From Parasphingorhabdus sp039968395 (GTDB lineage Bacteria > Pseudomonadota > Alphaproteobacteria > Sphingomonadales > Sphingomonadaceae): DNA of 64,000 bases. Of the stretch, positions 1 through 9,123 are shown in pieces (positions within the stretch are counted from its first letter, which is position 1; every line of letters starts with the position of its first letter). A model generated the notes under the pieces. That model was not told where the DNA came from and did no database searches. It was given only the letters and a program-made list of their open reading frames with translations. The stretch spans positions 62,001 through 126,000 of the forward strand of contig NZ_JBDVPV010000004.1 of assembly GCF_039968395.1 (NCBI RefSeq), in the 5' to 3' direction. The translations under genes were made by a program, and so were the position numbers.

Positions 1-562
1 GATCGGGGAGGTTTTCCTTACTGATATCCTCAAGCGGGAAGCCGGTCTGATCGATCAACGACAGCTTTCCATCGCGCTGCCACACGGCTGCTGGCTCCCG
101 CTCGGTAATCTCCACCACCAGTGTATCCGGCAAACGCCGGGATATCCGAGCTTCCTTGATCCAGCCATTGCCGAGCAAATCATCGCGCACCTGATCAATA
201 TCAACCAGCATCATTGACCGGTCTTTCTGAGCCAGAGTGATCTCGTATACTTTCAGTTCGTCGATCCGGTTGATCCCCGTGACTTCGACCCGTTTGACCT
301 CAAAGCCGGCAGACCCTACTGCAGATGCCAATTCCGAGCTGACACGCTGATTAATTCCCGAATAGTGACCCACGCTAAATGCACCGAGGATGAAGACTCC
401 GATCAATCCCCAGGTCAGGCCTTTTTGAATTTGCGCCTCGGTTACCGGCAATGCACGGATCATTCGATCCAGAATCGAAACCTGACGCACTTTTTTGCGG
501 TTTGACTTGCGCGGCTTGCCTTTTGTCTTTTTGTTTGTGCGCTTCATTTGTGTTGCCGTCAT
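1..562 (-). CDS. ftsQ: Cell division protein FtsQ (C-terminus beyond window)
   Basis: FtsQ is a bitopic inner-membrane protein of the divisome that links FtsB/FtsL to the rest of the septal machinery. The visible 187 codons show a basic cytoplasmic tail rich in Lys and Arg (about residues 7-26), one membrane segment (about 50-66), and a POTRA-type domain (about 88-157). The ATG at 562 overlaps the ddl stop as ATGA, which favours it over an in-frame ATG five codons later. The gene is last in the visible dcw cluster and runs off the left edge, where ftsA and ftsZ would be expected. Identification rests on domain layout and position. Confidence 0.93.
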   Translation of the reverse strand, partial: MTATQMKRTNKKTKGKPRKSNRKKVRQVSILDRMIRALPVTEAQIQKGLTWGLIGVFILGAFSVGHYSGINQRVSSELASAVGSAGFEVKRVEVTGINRIDELKVYEITLAQKDRSMMLVDIDQVRDDLLGNGWIKEARISRRLPDTLVVEITEREPAAVWQRDGKLSLIDQTGFPLEDISKENLPD

Positions 563-1479
563 AATGCGTCCTTCAAGATCAGTTCGACCAGCTCTTCATA
601 ACTGATCCCCATCTGTTTTGCCTGTTCCGGTACAAGGCTGAGCGGTGTCATGCCCGGTTGTGTGTTGGTTTCCAGAACGAACAGGCCATCGGCACCCAAT
701 TCATCGTCCCAGCGAAAGTCCGTGCGCGACGTTCCCTTGCAACCCAGCACCTGATGCGCGAGCAATGCATAGTCGAGGCACAGTTTTTCGATTTTCGGAT
801 CGATATCCGCCGGGCAGATATGTTCCGTCAGCCCGTTCGTATATTTCGCATCATAGTCGTAGAAACCGGCTTTGGTTCTCAATTCAGTCACGCAAAGGGC
901 CTTCCCTCCGACGACCGCCGTCGTAAGTTCACGGCCCTTGATGAAGGGTTCGGCAAGCAATTCTTCAAATTCCTGCCAGGGCCCGGCCACATCGCGGCCG
1001 ATCGGATTGCCGTAGTTGCCCTCGTCTTTCACAATCGCGACACCGACGGATGACCCTTCGTTGACCGGCTTCAGCACATAAGGTCTCGGGAGTGGGTCGG
1101 CCAGATGTATGTCGGCGCTTTTTACCATTTTGCCGGTCGGCATCGGAATTCCTGCCGGAACCAGTTGCTGTTTGGTCAGCTCCTTGTCGATAGCAATGAC
1201 CGATGTCGCCAGACCACTGTGGCTATAGGGAATTTGCATCAGATCAAGCATACCTTGCACGGTCCCATCTTCTCCGGGGCACCCGTGGAGCGCATTGAAT
1301 ACAACATCCGGTTTCAGGGAATCGAGGACCATGGCGACATTGCGATCCATGTCGACCCGGCTCACCTGATGCCCGCTTTTCTCAAGCGCATCAGCCACAC
1401 CATTGCCGCTCATCAACGACACTTCGCGTTCGGCGGACCACCCACCCATCAATACTGCTACGTGAAGCTTGCCTGTCAT
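559..1479 (-). CDS. ddl: D-alanine--D-alanine ligase
   Basis: Ddl joins two D-alanines with ATP to make the dipeptide that MurF adds to the peptidoglycan precursor in the cytoplasm. The 306-residue product has the ATP-grasp layout: an N-terminal HG(C)PGEDG motif, a central phosphate-binding LKPVNEGSSVGV segment and the C-terminal metal-binding LETNTQPGMT segment. The reading frame opens upstream with GTG at 1500, but ATG at 1479 overlaps the upstream gene's stop as ATGA and begins the usual MxGKxHVAVLMGG start, so it is preferred. Its direct upstream partner is a DUF4262 gene, not murB as in most dcw clusters. Confidence 0.96.
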   Translation of the reverse strand: MTGKLHVAVLMGGWSAEREVSLMSGNGVADALEKSGHQVSRVDMDRNVAMVLDSLKPDVVFNALHGCPGEDGTVQGMLDLMQIPYSHSGLATSVIAIDKELTKQQLVPAGIPMPTGKMVKSADIHLADPLPRPYVLKPVNEGSSVGVAIVKDEGNYGNPIGRDVAGPWQEFEELLAEPFIKGRELTTAVVGGKALCVTELRTKAGFYDYDAKYTNGLTEHICPADIDPKIEKLCLDYALLAHQVLGCKGTSRTDFRWDDELGADGLFVLETNTQPGMTPLSLVPEQAKQMGISYEELVELILKDAL

Positions 1480-1973
1480 GCCGCAAGCCTCGGTTCGCAC
1501 AGCGCCGGTTGGGCCGAACGAATTTCTTTGGAGCTATTCTCATCCCAAGGGAATTTGCCATCCTTTGCACCGGGCCAGACTATCTGAAAGGCTTCGACCA
1601 ATTCGGAACCAAATTGATCTCTGTGAAACCACATAGCCGATCCGAAATATTCCCCCACGATTTGGCTGATATGAACGGATCGCAAAATGCAAACATGTCC
1701 CTCCAGCAATCCATGAATGACCAGACCGTCCGCCAATACCAAACCATTACGGCATTGTTCCAGAACGTTGTTCACCATCGAGTGCATGAGTTTTCTGGGA
1801 AGCCCAAAAACAATGACTTCAGGCTGAGAGATCGACTGCGAGAAACCAATTGAATAGCAGAAGTCGGGTTCATCACCGTCTGCATCAAAAACGAACGTCA
1901 CCTGACATCCATGTTTTTCAACATTTTCAAGAAGTTTTGTTTCGTGATCATTATACCCGCGTTCGCCTGTCAT
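1476..1973 (-). CDS. DUF4262 domain protein embedded in the dcw cluster
   Basis: This 165-residue cytoplasmic protein resembles the DUF4262 family, whose function is unknown: a YSIGF motif near residue 41, followed by QPEVIVFGLP and a stretch of hydrophobic strands and helices. No signal peptide or membrane segment is seen. It lies between murB and ddl and overlaps both by ATGA, so it is almost certainly translated with the cell wall genes. ATG at 1973 is chosen over an upstream in-frame start at 2003 because of the overlap. The start ATGACAGG is nearly repeated at the ddl start. A role in wall synthesis is suggested only by position. Confidence 0.8.
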   Translation of the reverse strand: MTGERGYNDHETKLLENVEKHGCQVTFVFDADGDEPDFCYSIGFSQSISQPEVIVFGLPRKLMHSMVNNVLEQCRNGLVLADGLVIHGLLEGHVCILRSVHISQIVGEYFGSAMWFHRDQFGSELVEAFQIVWPGAKDGKFPWDENSSKEIRSAQPALCEPRLAA

Positions 1974-2884
1974 GCCGTTTCTCCGACACGTTGGATTTCC
2001 CATTGCAGTTCAATGCCGGAATGTTTTTTCACCCGGCGGCGGACTTCTTCGCCCAGCGCTTCAATGTCGGCAGACGTTGCACCGCCGAGGTTGATGAGGA
2101 AATTGCAGTGCTTTTCAGACACTTGGGCCTGTCCGACCTGCAATCCTCGGCAACCCGCTGCATCGACCAGCTGCCAGGCCTTGTGGCCGTCGGGATTTTT
2201 GAATGTCGACCCGCCGGTTTTTGTCCGCAGGGGTTGAGACGCCTCACGCTCGTCCGCAATCCGCTTCATCTCTGCACCGATGGTTTCCGGATCGCCATCG
2301 GAACCGCGAAACGTAGCGCCAACAACAATCGCACCTTCCGGCAATTCAGAATGTCGGTATGTATAGCCCATATCGGAGAGCGAAAGGGTTTTGCGCTCAC
2401 CGCTGCGGTCAACAATGTCGGCCTCAATCAGTATGTCGCTGACTTCACGTCCATAAGCTCCGGCGTTCATACGGACGGCGCCGCCGATCGTGCCGGGTAT
2501 TCCTCTCAGAAACTCCAACCCGGCAATGCCGTGATCGCGCGCCATGCTCGCAGCTGAAATTCCGGGCGCACCTGCGTCGCAAATCAGAACATTGTCGATT
2601 CCGAAGCGGCCCTTACTGACGGTCTCAATTCCGGCAAAAGCCTTGCCAAGCCTCACAACAACACCGCGTTTGCCACCGTCACGGATGACAAGGTTTGACC
2701 CCAGCCCCAACGGCCAGACCGCAATTTCCGGATCGAGGTCACGCAGAAAATTCTGCAGATCATCGACGTCCTTTGGTTCAAACAACCAATCCGCCGGGCC
2801 GCCTGTCTTGAACCAGACAAGCCGGTCCAGCGCGGCATTCTCAGTCAGCTTGCCGCGCACCTGGGGAAGCGTTGCGACGCTCAT
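1970..2884 (-). CDS. murB: UDP-N-acetylenolpyruvoylglucosamine reductase MurB
   Basis: MurB uses NADPH and bound FAD to reduce UDP-GlcNAc-enolpyruvate to UDP-MurNAc, the second committed step of peptidoglycan synthesis. The 304-residue protein has the FAD-binding segments GLGSNLVIRDGG (about 60-72) and the RGIPGTIGGAVRMNAGAYG region near residue 130-148, and the substrate-binding GSTFKNP stretch with its catalytic serine. Length and lack of the extra loop fit the shorter type II MurB. ATG at 2884 overlaps the murC stop as ATGA, and its own stop overlaps the DUF4262 gene the same way. Confidence 0.97.
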   Translation of the reverse strand: MSVATLPQVRGKLTENAALDRLVWFKTGGPADWLFEPKDVDDLQNFLRDLDPEIAVWPLGLGSNLVIRDGGKRGVVVRLGKAFAGIETVSKGRFGIDNVLICDAGAPGISAASMARDHGIAGLEFLRGIPGTIGGAVRMNAGAYGREVSDILIEADIVDRSGERKTLSLSDMGYTYRHSELPEGAIVVGATFRGSDGDPETIGAEMKRIADEREASQPLRTKTGGSTFKNPDGHKAWQLVDAAGCRGLQVGQAQVSEKHCNFLINLGGATSADIEALGEEVRRRVKKHSGIELQWEIQRVGETA

Positions 2885-4287
2885 GAACGCGCACCCTTGA
2901 TTGCATCAGCCATTCCCGCAGCCCATTTGGTGATGTCTCCGGCACCGAGGAAGACGACCATGTCCTTGTCTTCGATAACTTCCGCAAGGCGCTGAGCGAG
3001 ATCCGTCTGGTCGGTCACAGTTTCGGCAACCCGGTGACCACGTCGGCGTAATCCGGCGGCCAGTGCTTCGCTGTCGATACCCTCGATCGGATCTTCTCCC
3101 GCGACAAATACCGGAGTTACATAAACCATGTCGGCGTCGTTAAAGGCCTGCTGAAATTCTTCCATATGGTCACGGAGACGGGTGAAACGGTGCGGTTGAA
3201 CAACAGCGATAACGCGCCCTTCAGCACCCTCGCGCGCTGCAGACAGTACCGCCTGAATTTCGACCGGATGATGGCCATAATCATCGATAATCGACGCACC
3301 ATCCACTTCGCCGACCTTGGTAAACCTTCTTTTTACGCCGCCAAACTGATCAAAACCGCTGGCAATCTGTTCATCGGTCATGCCCATTTCCAGGCCAACA
3401 GCAACAGCTGCAATCGCATTCTGGACGTTGTGGCGTCCTGGCATGGGAAGGGTTATCCCATCAATGGTGCGGGTTTCTCCATCACGGTCGCGGACAACTA
3501 CATCGAAGCGATTGCCTTGTGGAATGGGTGTGACGTTCACGCCTTTAACATCAGCTTGCGCCGAAAATCCGTAGGTGATCAATCGACGATCCCGAATGCG
3601 CGGCAAAATAGCCTGTACTTCCGGATGGTCGAGGCAAAGAATTGCGGCACCGTAAAAGGGAACATTCTCGATAAACTCGACAAAGCTGTCCTTGATTTTG
3701 TCGAAGCTGCCATAGTGATCCAGATGTTCCGGATCGATGTTGGTGACCACCGCAATCGTTCCATCGAGCCGGAGAAAACTGCCGTCGCTCTCATCCGCTT
3801 CCACGACCATCCACTCACCGTCGCCAAGACGGGCGTTGGAACCATAATTGTTGATAATGCCGCCGTTGATCACGGTTGGATCAATTCCGCCTGCATCGAG
3901 CATGGCAGCAACCATCGACGTCGTCGTGGTTTTGCCGTGGGTGCCGGCAATTGCAATTGTCGACTTCAGCCGCATCAGTTCGGCGAGCATTTCTGCGCGC
4001 CGGACGAGAGGAATACGGTCCGCCAGTGCTTTTTCCACTTCGGGATTGCCGCGCTTGACCGCCGTGGATGTGACTATCACGGACGTCCCTTCGACATTTT
4101 CCGGCTTGTGGCCAATCTTGACATCAATGCCTTTGGCACGGAGCCCCTCGATGACGTAACCTTCTGCAATATCCGAACCCTGAACTGCATAGCCCATATT
4201 GTGCATCACCTCAGCGATACCAGACATCCCGATACCGCCGATGCCAACGAAGTGAATGGTCCCGATATCCGTTCCGACACCCTTCAT
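2881..4287 (-). CDS. murC: UDP-N-acetylmuramate--L-alanine ligase MurC
   Basis: MurC adds L-alanine to UDP-MurNAc with ATP, starting the stem peptide in the cytoplasm. The 468-residue protein has the three Mur-ligase domains: an N-terminal Rossmann-type UDP-binding domain with GIGGIGMSGIA (about 16-26), the central ATPase with the P-loop GTHGKTTTT (115-123), and a C-terminal domain after about residue 320. Length is normal for the family. Start and stop overlap murG and murB by ATGA. The long open frame on the opposite strand (3166-4344) is a shadow of this gene. Confidence 0.98.
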   Translation of the reverse strand: MKGVGTDIGTIHFVGIGGIGMSGIAEVMHNMGYAVQGSDIAEGYVIEGLRAKGIDVKIGHKPENVEGTSVIVTSTAVKRGNPEVEKALADRIPLVRRAEMLAELMRLKSTIAIAGTHGKTTTTSMVAAMLDAGGIDPTVINGGIINNYGSNARLGDGEWMVVEADESDGSFLRLDGTIAVVTNIDPEHLDHYGSFDKIKDSFVEFIENVPFYGAAILCLDHPEVQAILPRIRDRRLITYGFSAQADVKGVNVTPIPQGNRFDVVVRDRDGETRTIDGITLPMPGRHNVQNAIAAVAVGLEMGMTDEQIASGFDQFGGVKRRFTKVGEVDGASIIDDYGHHPVEIQAVLSAAREGAEGRVIAVVQPHRFTRLRDHMEEFQQAFNDADMVYVTPVFVAGEDPIEGIDSEALAAGLRRRGHRVAETVTDQTDLAQRLAEVIEDKDMVVFLGAGDITKWAAGMADAIKGARS

Positions 4288-5468
4288 CCGACATTGTCCT
4301 GTGCCAGAGCTTCGCGTCCGGAAGTGGCAAGAGAATTACTCTGATCTTTTACCTTGAGGGTTTTGGACAAGGGGGATGTGCCAATACTTTCGACCAAATC
4401 GGCAAGGTCACCAACAGCGTCGGGCCGTCCGCATTTTCTTGCAAAGCGCGCGGCATTTTCCAAAGCGCCCGGGCTCAGGGCCATTTTCTGCATCTGCTTG
4501 GCCAGTTCTTTCGCCGTGAAATGTGGTTGTGCAATTGCACGCGCGCCGCCGGCAGCAACCATTTCCTTTACGTTATAACTCTGGTGATCATCAGTGGCGA
4601 TTGGCAATGGAATCAATATGGCCGGACGCCCTGCGGTTGTCAGCTCTGCAATGGTCGATGCGCCAGCCCGTGAAATGACCAGATGGGACCATCCCAGTCG
4701 TTGCGGCAAGTCGGGCAAATAAGTGGCCAGTTCCGCCGGAATGTCATGCTCGAGATATTTTGCGCGAACTTTTTCTATATCCTGTTCACGGCACTGCTGT
4801 GTCACCTGCAGGCGCCGGCGCAAGTGGACGGGCAACATCGCAAGAGCGTCCGGGACAATGTCGGACAATATCGTTGCGCCCTGACTGCCACCGGTAACCA
4901 ACACACGAAAGATACCTTCTTCGGCCAGAGGTGGATAAGGCTCATCACGAAGTGCAATCACTTCCTCACGCACAGGATTTCCAACCAGATGGACCTTGTG
5001 CACATGCTTTGGTTTTAGCTTCAGTATGTCGGGATAGGATGTGGCAATAGCATTGACGGTTCGGGCAGCCAGTCGATTAACCCTTCCAAGAACAGCATTT
5101 TGTTCATGTACAATCGTCGGGATCTTGTTGCGGTTGGCTGCCAGCAAAGCGGGGAAAGCAGGATAACCGCCAAAGCCAATGACCGCAGAAGGTTCAAATG
5201 TCTTATAGAGCTGCAGCGCCATGCTGCGACCTTTCATGATCGCGCGAGCACCCGAAAGCCAGCCTCTTGGGTCTTTGGTAATGCGGCCGGCGGGAAGGAT
5301 ATGCGCTTGCCCGTCATCAACCATGCCAGGAATTTTCTCTCCGCGTTCGTCTGTAATCAAAGCGACCCGATGACCTCGTGACACGAGCTCTTTCGCCAGC
5401 GCATAAGCCGGGATCATGTGTCCGCCGGTTCCGCCAGCTGCAAGAACATAATGTTTGGTAAAACTCAT
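4284..5468 (-). CDS. murG: UDP-GlcNAc:lipid I transferase MurG
   Basis: MurG transfers GlcNAc to lipid I on the cytoplasmic face of the inner membrane, giving lipid II. The 394-residue protein begins with the glycine-rich AAGGTGGHMIPA loop and carries the C-terminal donor-binding GTGGSQGA-like and RAGASTIAEL segments of the GT28 fold. ATG at 5468 overlaps the ftsW stop as ATGA and is preferred over a start nine codons upstream. The protein is longer than the usual 350-360 residues because of a polar tail of about 30 residues after the last conserved helix (from SIGTSPLSK onward), of unknown role. Confidence 0.97.
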   Translation of the reverse strand: MSFTKHYVLAAGGTGGHMIPAYALAKELVSRGHRVALITDERGEKIPGMVDDGQAHILPAGRITKDPRGWLSGARAIMKGRSMALQLYKTFEPSAVIGFGGYPAFPALLAANRNKIPTIVHEQNAVLGRVNRLAARTVNAIATSYPDILKLKPKHVHKVHLVGNPVREEVIALRDEPYPPLAEEGIFRVLVTGGSQGATILSDIVPDALAMLPVHLRRRLQVTQQCREQDIEKVRAKYLEHDIPAELATYLPDLPQRLGWSHLVISRAGASTIAELTTAGRPAILIPLPIATDDHQSYNVKEMVAAGGARAIAQPHFTAKELAKQMQKMALSPGALENAARFARKCGRPDAVGDLADLVESIGTSPLSKTLKVKDQSNSLATSGREALAQDNVG

Positions 5469-6712
5469 CGCGTCGCTCGTCCTTCCGGTGTCCATTCTCT
5501 GACATATTGAGAACGATCCAGATACGGGTTTCTCCGTGTAAATGCCAGCAACAGTCCTGCGCCCAGTGAAAGCGCAATGAACGAAGAGCCGCCATAGCTG
5601 ATAAAGGGTAACGTCATGCCCTTGGACGGGAAGAGTTGCAGATTAACCGCCATGTTGATCAGCGCCTGCCCACCAAATTGGGCAGTCAGTCCGGCTACGG
5701 CCAGAATGATGAAATTATCCTCTTCATCGAGCAACCGCAAGAAGACCCGGACAATGATGGCGAGATAAACCAGCGCAATTGCGATACAGGCCAGCAACCC
5801 GAATTCCTCACCTATGACCGAGAAGATATAGTCAGTATGCGCCTCGGGCAGTTTGAACTTAGCGGTTCCAAGACCAGGCCCGGTCCCCAACAAGCCGCCA
5901 CCAGTCAAAGCTTTATGTGCCAGCATTACCTGATCAAACTCATCACCACCAAACAGCCAGGAGTTGATTCGCTGGGTTGCGACCGGATACAGGAAATAGG
6001 CTGATATCATGCCGCCAACTCCCAATATGCTGATACCGCCAATGATACGCGCGGACAGCCCGGAAATCATCATCAGCACAAACCAGATGCCGCAAAAAAT
6101 GATCGTTTGCCCAAGATTTGGCTGCATCATCAGGAGCAAGGCCACGACCCCGGTGAGAACAAAGGACAAAGACACAACCGGCAACGACTGATCTTTGACG
6201 CGCAAGGATAGCAACCAGCCCACCGATACCGCGTAAAACGGTTTGAGAAACTCTCCCGGTTGCAATGTGGCGAAGCCATAGCCAATCCAGCGTTGGGCTC
6301 CGTTGACAGAATGCCCCATAATCGGAACCAGAAACAGCAGCGCAAACGCGCCGATCGCTGCGAGGATCGCAAACCGCCGGGCCTGCTCCTTGGGCAACAT
6401 CGACACAACCAGCATAACCGGTATGCCCACCGCAACCCAGCCCAGCTGACGATAAAAATAATAAAGCGGGTCAAGTGTGACGGCAGCTGTGCTGTGTTTT
6501 AGCGCCGAAACGGGCGAGGCAGCCGCAACGGCGATCAGACCGATCGCAACCAACGACATGATGAGCGCCAGCAATACCCGGTCGAGTTCCCAGAACCAGA
6601 CGGATAATGGCGAGCGATCACTTCTACCCAGGCGGGATTGAAGCTGAAAACGTTTCCTCTGCAGACCTGCTGCAAGTTCTGGCATCACGCTGGTTGAAGG
6701 ACTGTCTGTCAT
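5465..6712 (-). CDS. ftsW: Septal peptidoglycan glycosyltransferase FtsW
   Basis: FtsW is the SEDS-family glycan polymerase that works with FtsI at the division septum. The 415-residue protein has a charged N-terminal tail of about 45 residues followed by roughly ten membrane segments. Conserved SEDS features are visible, including the GHSVNGAQRWIG segment, the SDYIFSVIGEEFG-like loop (here TDYIFSVIGEEFG) and the C-terminal LPFISYGGSSF motif. It lies between murD and murG and overlaps both by ATGA. RodA would lack this septal context, so FtsW is favoured. Confidence 0.97.
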   Translation of the reverse strand: MTDSPSTSVMPELAAGLQRKRFQLQSRLGRSDRSPLSVWFWELDRVLLALIMSLVAIGLIAVAAASPVSALKHSTAAVTLDPLYYFYRQLGWVAVGIPVMLVVSMLPKEQARRFAILAAIGAFALLFLVPIMGHSVNGAQRWIGYGFATLQPGEFLKPFYAVSVGWLLSLRVKDQSLPVVSLSFVLTGVVALLLMMQPNLGQTIIFCGIWFVLMMISGLSARIIGGISILGVGGMISAYFLYPVATQRINSWLFGGDEFDQVMLAHKALTGGGLLGTGPGLGTAKFKLPEAHTDYIFSVIGEEFGLLACIAIALVYLAIIVRVFLRLLDEEDNFIILAVAGLTAQFGGQALINMAVNLQLFPSKGMTLPFISYGGSSFIALSLGAGLLLAFTRRNPYLDRSQYVREWTPEGRATR

Positions 6713-8043
6713 GCCGCTGTTCCTTCAGTGGATATGCCGATTTGCTTTTTCTCGATGACTGATTTCACGGCGCAGCGGAAGCATTCCCCTCGCGATTCAA
6801 AATCCTTGAACTGGTCAAAGGAGGCACATGCCGGAGAGAGAAGAATTGTATCTCCCGGACGGGCGTTGGCCGCCGCGCGTTGTACCGCCGTCAGCATCAT
6901 TTCACATGGCTCTACGGACATATGCGGCTCGAGCAGTTCTTGAAAGAGCGGGCCGGCATCGCCAATCGTGTAGGCTTTCAGGACATTCGCAAAAAAAGGC
7001 TCGCACTCGGCCAGATCATCACTTTTGGGTAGTCCGCCCAAAATCCAGTGGATCCTCGGATACGCTCCAAGCGCTGGTCCGCTGGACGCCGGATTTGTTG
7101 CCTTGCTGTCATTCACAAAAAGGACGCCATCGGCTTCTGCCGTGCGCTCCATCCGGTGCGGCAAGCCTTTAAAACTCTCCAGTGCCGGCCGCCATTGCTT
7201 TTCCTCGATACCCAGGGCTTCAACAGCCGCTACGGCGGCGACTGCGTTTTCCAGATTATGTGGCCCCTGGAGCGAAGGCCAATCGGCCTGCCCGGACAGT
7301 TCGTTGCGGCTGGTATCCACGACATTCTGCACCCGGCCTTCAGCACCAATTTCTCGAAGGGCTAGCCGGGACTTTTCATCTTTGCCCGCAAAAACGGCTG
7401 TGTGTTCGGGGGCCATCATGTCAAACAATCTGGCTTTGGATGCCGCATAGGCATCAAACCCATCATAGCGATCAAGATGATCAGGACTGATATTCAACAA
7501 GATTGACACATCGCAATCGAGACTTTGCATCAGATCTATCTGATAGCTAGATAGCTCCAGCACATAGACTCCACCCGCAGGCAAAGGGTTTTGTGCCATG
7601 ATTGGCAATCCAATATTTCCGCCCATCTGCGCCGGTAAAGCTGCGCTATGAATGATGTGATGGATCAAAGCCGTCGTCGTTGATTTTCCGTTGGTTCCGG
7701 TGATTCCGACAATCCTGTGCGGCGGAAGCTCAGAACGGGCCTGGCTGAACAGCTCAATATCGCCAATAATCGGAACGCCATCAGCTGTCGCTTTCCTCAC
7801 AATCGGATGCCGGTTCAACGGAACACCAGGAGAAACAATGATACCATCATATCCCGAGAGATCCGCTTCCATCAGATCGGTGATGACTGCATATTCTTTG
7901 GCGACTTCACGTTGCTCTTCTTGATTGTCCCAGGCCAGCAACTCTGCCCCGCTCGCCGACAAGGCTTTCGCCGTCGCCATGCCGGATCTAGCCAGACCCA
8001 GGATGGCGTATTTTTTGCCGGCAAAGACGGAAGAAGTGATCAT
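6709..8043 (-). CDS. murD: UDP-MurNAc-L-Ala--D-Glu ligase MurD
   Basis: MurD adds D-glutamate to UDP-MurNAc-L-alanine with ATP. The 444-residue protein has an N-terminal nucleotide-sugar domain (LGLARSGMATAKAL, about 15-28), a central ATPase with P-loop GTNGKSTTT (115-123) and the C-terminal VNDSKATNP segment that marks MurD among Mur ligases. Start is ATG at 8043, nine bases after the mraY stop, one of only two non-overlapping junctions in this cluster. The stop overlaps ftsW as ATGA. Confidence 0.97.
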   Translation of the reverse strand: MITSSVFAGKKYAILGLARSGMATAKALSASGAELLAWDNQEEQREVAKEYAVITDLMEADLSGYDGIIVSPGVPLNRHPIVRKATADGVPIIGDIELFSQARSELPPHRIVGITGTNGKSTTTALIHHIIHSAALPAQMGGNIGLPIMAQNPLPAGGVYVLELSSYQIDLMQSLDCDVSILLNISPDHLDRYDGFDAYAASKARLFDMMAPEHTAVFAGKDEKSRLALREIGAEGRVQNVVDTSRNELSGQADWPSLQGPHNLENAVAAVAAVEALGIEEKQWRPALESFKGLPHRMERTAEADGVLFVNDSKATNPASSGPALGAYPRIHWILGGLPKSDDLAECEPFFANVLKAYTIGDAGPLFQELLEPHMSVEPCEMMLTAVQRAAANARPGDTILLSPACASFDQFKDFESRGECFRCAVKSVIEKKQIGISTEGTAA

Positions 8044-8052
8044 CCTCGATAC

Positions 8053-9123
8053 TTACCTCAGTTTCAACGTCGCAAGGCCGGCCAGGGCCAGAACCAAACT
8101 GATGATCCAGAACCGGATCACGATCGTCGATTCAGACCAGCCCAGCTGTTCAAAATGGTGGTGTATCGGAGCCATGCGGAATATGCGTCGACCGGTGCGC
8201 TTGAAGAAGAACACTTGTACAATGACGGATACAGCTTCGAGGACAAACAGTCCGCCCACTATGCCGAGTACAATCTCATGATGGATGGATACGGCGATCG
8301 CCCCCAGTGCGCCACCCAGAGCAAGGCTGCCGGTATCCCCCATGAACACGGCAGCTGGCGGGGCGTTGAACCACAGGAATGCCAGACATGCCCCGATAAT
8401 ACAGGCGCAGAATATCGCGAGCTCGCCCGCGCCCTTCACAAAAGGAATACCAAGATATTCGGAGAAGACCGCGTTGCCCGACAAATAAACAATGATCAGG
8501 AAGGTCGCGCTGGCGATAACCACCGGCATTGTTGCAAGGCCGTCAAGTCCATCGGTCAGATTGACGGCATTGCCGGCACCGACGATGATGAACATCGCAA
8601 AAGGAAAATAGAAAAGACCCAGATCGATTTCTACGTTACTGAAGAAAGGCAAATACAAGCTTGTGCCTACTTCCTGTATGATCAACCATGTTGCAAATCC
8701 GGCGATTATGGCTTCCAGAAGCAATCTGACTTTGCCCGGTATGCCTTTATGGCTGGACTTGGTAACCTTGTCATAATCATCCATGAAGCCAATCGCTCCA
8801 AAGCCAAGGGTCACAAAGATACAGGCCCAAACGAATATATTGCTCAAATCCATCCACAAGAGCAGCGATATCACCAGAGAAATGAGGATCATGAGACCGC
8901 CCATGGTCGGGGTACCTGCTTTTTTCAGATGGGTAATCGGTCCGTCTTCACGGATCGGCTGCCCTTTCCCCTGACGCATGCGGAGCATGTTGATAAACCG
9001 GGGCCCGATCATCATTCCAATAAAAAGCGCGGTAGCTACCGCTGCGCCTGAACGGAAACTCAAATAGCGAAACACATTGAAAATGCCTTCGAATTCAAGC
9101 CATTGTGCCAACAAATAAAACAT
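8053..9123 (-). CDS. mraY: Phospho-MurNAc-pentapeptide transferase MraY
   Basis: MraY attaches phospho-MurNAc-pentapeptide to undecaprenyl phosphate, making lipid I in the inner membrane. The 356-residue protein has about ten membrane segments and the family signatures: PTMGGLMIL in the first third, the aspartate-containing GFMDDYDK loop, NAVNLTDGLDGLA near the middle, and the MAPIHHHFE loop near the C-terminus. The ATG at 9123 shares an A with the murF stop codon (TAATG). Confidence 0.98.
   Translation of the reverse strand: MFYLLAQWLEFEGIFNVFRYLSFRSGAAVATALFIGMMIGPRFINMLRMRQGKGQPIREDGPITHLKKAGTPTMGGLMILISLVISLLLWMDLSNIFVWACIFVTLGFGAIGFMDDYDKVTKSSHKGIPGKVRLLLEAIIAGFATWLIIQEVGTSLYLPFFSNVEIDLGLFYFPFAMFIIVGAGNAVNLTDGLDGLATMPVVIASATFLIIVYLSGNAVFSEYLGIPFVKGAGELAIFCACIIGACLAFLWFNAPPAAVFMGDTGSLALGGALGAIAVSIHHEIVLGIVGGLFVLEAVSVIVQVFFFKRTGRRIFRMAPIHHHFEQLGWSESTIVIRFWIISLVLALAGLATLKLR

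Noticed and set aside
3166..4344. 392-codon open frame on the plus strand
   Set aside because: It lies antisense to murC, whose motifs are clear, and has no recognisable domain.
7717..9051. 444-codon open frame on the plus strand
   Set aside because: It is antisense to mraY and murD; the composition is His/Gln/Arg-rich as expected for a shadow frame.
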